NCBI GenBank assembly: GCA_937928755.1
Contig: CALEZI010000013.1
Coordinates: 1 to 51,499 of the forward strand
Length of the DNA stretch: 51,499 nt
DNA from: an uncultured Rhodanobacteraceae bacterium
GTDB taxonomy: Bacteria > Pseudomonadota > Gammaproteobacteria > Xanthomonadales > SZUA-5
Direction of reading: 5' to 3'
The notes beneath the pieces are model-generated. The model ran no database searches, had not been told where the DNA came from, and saw only the letters and a program-made list of their open reading frames with translations. A program made the position numbers and the translations under genes. This document shows, piece by piece, positions 51,095 through 51,499 of this stretch. How positions within the stretch are numbered: the stretch's first letter is position 1; each line of letters begins with the position of its first letter.

Positions 51095-51499
51095 CTAATG
51101 CGCCGCGCGATATGCCGCACGCGCCTCGTTGGCGAAGCGTGCGCCGTGGTGCAGCAGGATGCGCGCGCCGAGCGGAATCTGCTCCCACGGCAACTGGTCG
51201 AGCAGATTGCGCACGGTCAGGCCGAGTTCGACATCGCCGGTGAGGGTCAGGCGGTGCTGGAAAAACAGCGTGTCGGCATCCTCGCTGCGGCTGGCGAGCA
51301 GCAACAGATCGGTGAGGGTGCCGCGCACGCAGGCATCAGGCATGGCGACCGGATCGAGGACCACGAGCTGCCGATCGAGCACTTCGACCACGAAGCGTTG
51401 TTCGAGGTCGGCAATTTCGATGCCGATGCGCCGGCCGCGGAGACCGGCCAGCGCACCATCGGCGAATGCAGCGGACAGAGCGTGCATCGCCGCGCGCTC
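51095..51499 (-). CDS. ubiT: SCP2-domain ubiquinone biosynthesis accessory factor UbiT (5' partial)
   Basis: The frame is open to the window end. E. coli UbiT (YhbT) has about 40 further residues at the N-terminus, so the start lies outside; the ATG at 51487 is internal. The visible 135 codons match UbiT along an SCP2-like fold: GLRGRRIGIEI, then the hallmark EDADTLFFQHRLTLTGDVELGL and TVRNLLDQL. UbiT binds lipid and with UbiU/UbiV drives O2-independent hydroxylation in ubiquinone synthesis. Its presence implies that this organism makes ubiquinone without oxygen. Confidence 0.88.
   Translation of the reverse strand, partial: ERAAMHALSAAFADGALAGLRGRRIGIEIADLEQRFVVEVLDRQLVVLDPVAMPDACVRGTLTDLLLLASRSEDADTLFFQHRLTLTGDVELGLTVRNLLDQLPWEQIPLGARILLHHGARFANEARAAYRAAH

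Overview
The window is GC-rich (strong G/C preference at third codon positions) and reads as chromosomal DNA of a gammaproteobacterium, most likely order Lysobacterales/Xanthomonadales. The reasons are the gene order rpsU/yqeY divergent from tsaD-folB-folK, a XanB2-type chorismatase as the apparent 4-hydroxybenzoate source, a UbiT homologue, many REP-type hairpins of the GGAGCG...CGCGA kind, and several secreted proteins ending in an F-x-x-G-F-E tail. I see no rRNA or tRNA genes, transposase, CRISPR array or prophage. The first and last genes are cut by the window edges.

Positions 1-21,100 form a signalling and secretome region. A 5'-truncated sodium/solute-symporter-type hybrid histidine kinase is followed by a large beta-helix surface protein (3646-6363), an all-in-one hybrid two-component regulator with sensor propellers, kinase, receiver and AraC output (6590-10687), a secreted protein with phage-tail-fibre-like repeats overlapping a small secreted protein (11046-13363), a 2,223-residue secreted subtilase carrying a seven-blade RCC1 propeller and Fn3/Ig-like repeats (13422-20093), and a small secreted protein. 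A repeat-dense 1 kb gap and a secreted zinc metalloprotease (21817-22782) follow. Four of these exported proteins share a C-terminal [LIV]-F-x-x-[GS]-F-E signature.

Positions 22,985-37,400 are mainly housekeeping: lytic transglycosylase slt, a TauE/SafE transporter, tilS, accA, a YqeY protein, rpsU, tsaD, folB, folK, an FNR-type oxygen regulator, a XanB2-like chorismatase, hemF and an RluA-family pseudouridine synthase, with some small unknown genes between them. Nearly every spacer here holds an inverted-repeat element from one of several families.

Positions 37,400-51,499 carry a divergent UDP-GlcNAc-2-epimerase-like protein, tex, dsbC, a large exported TPR-CHAT protein, a PLP-dependent decarboxylase, a PAS-GGDEF-EAL protein, ubiD and the 3' part of ubiT. 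The chorismatase, UbiD and UbiT belong to ubiquinone biosynthesis, UbiT to its oxygen-independent branch. With HemF and the FNR-type regulator they suggest a facultative or microaerobic respiratory lifestyle. That last step is inference.
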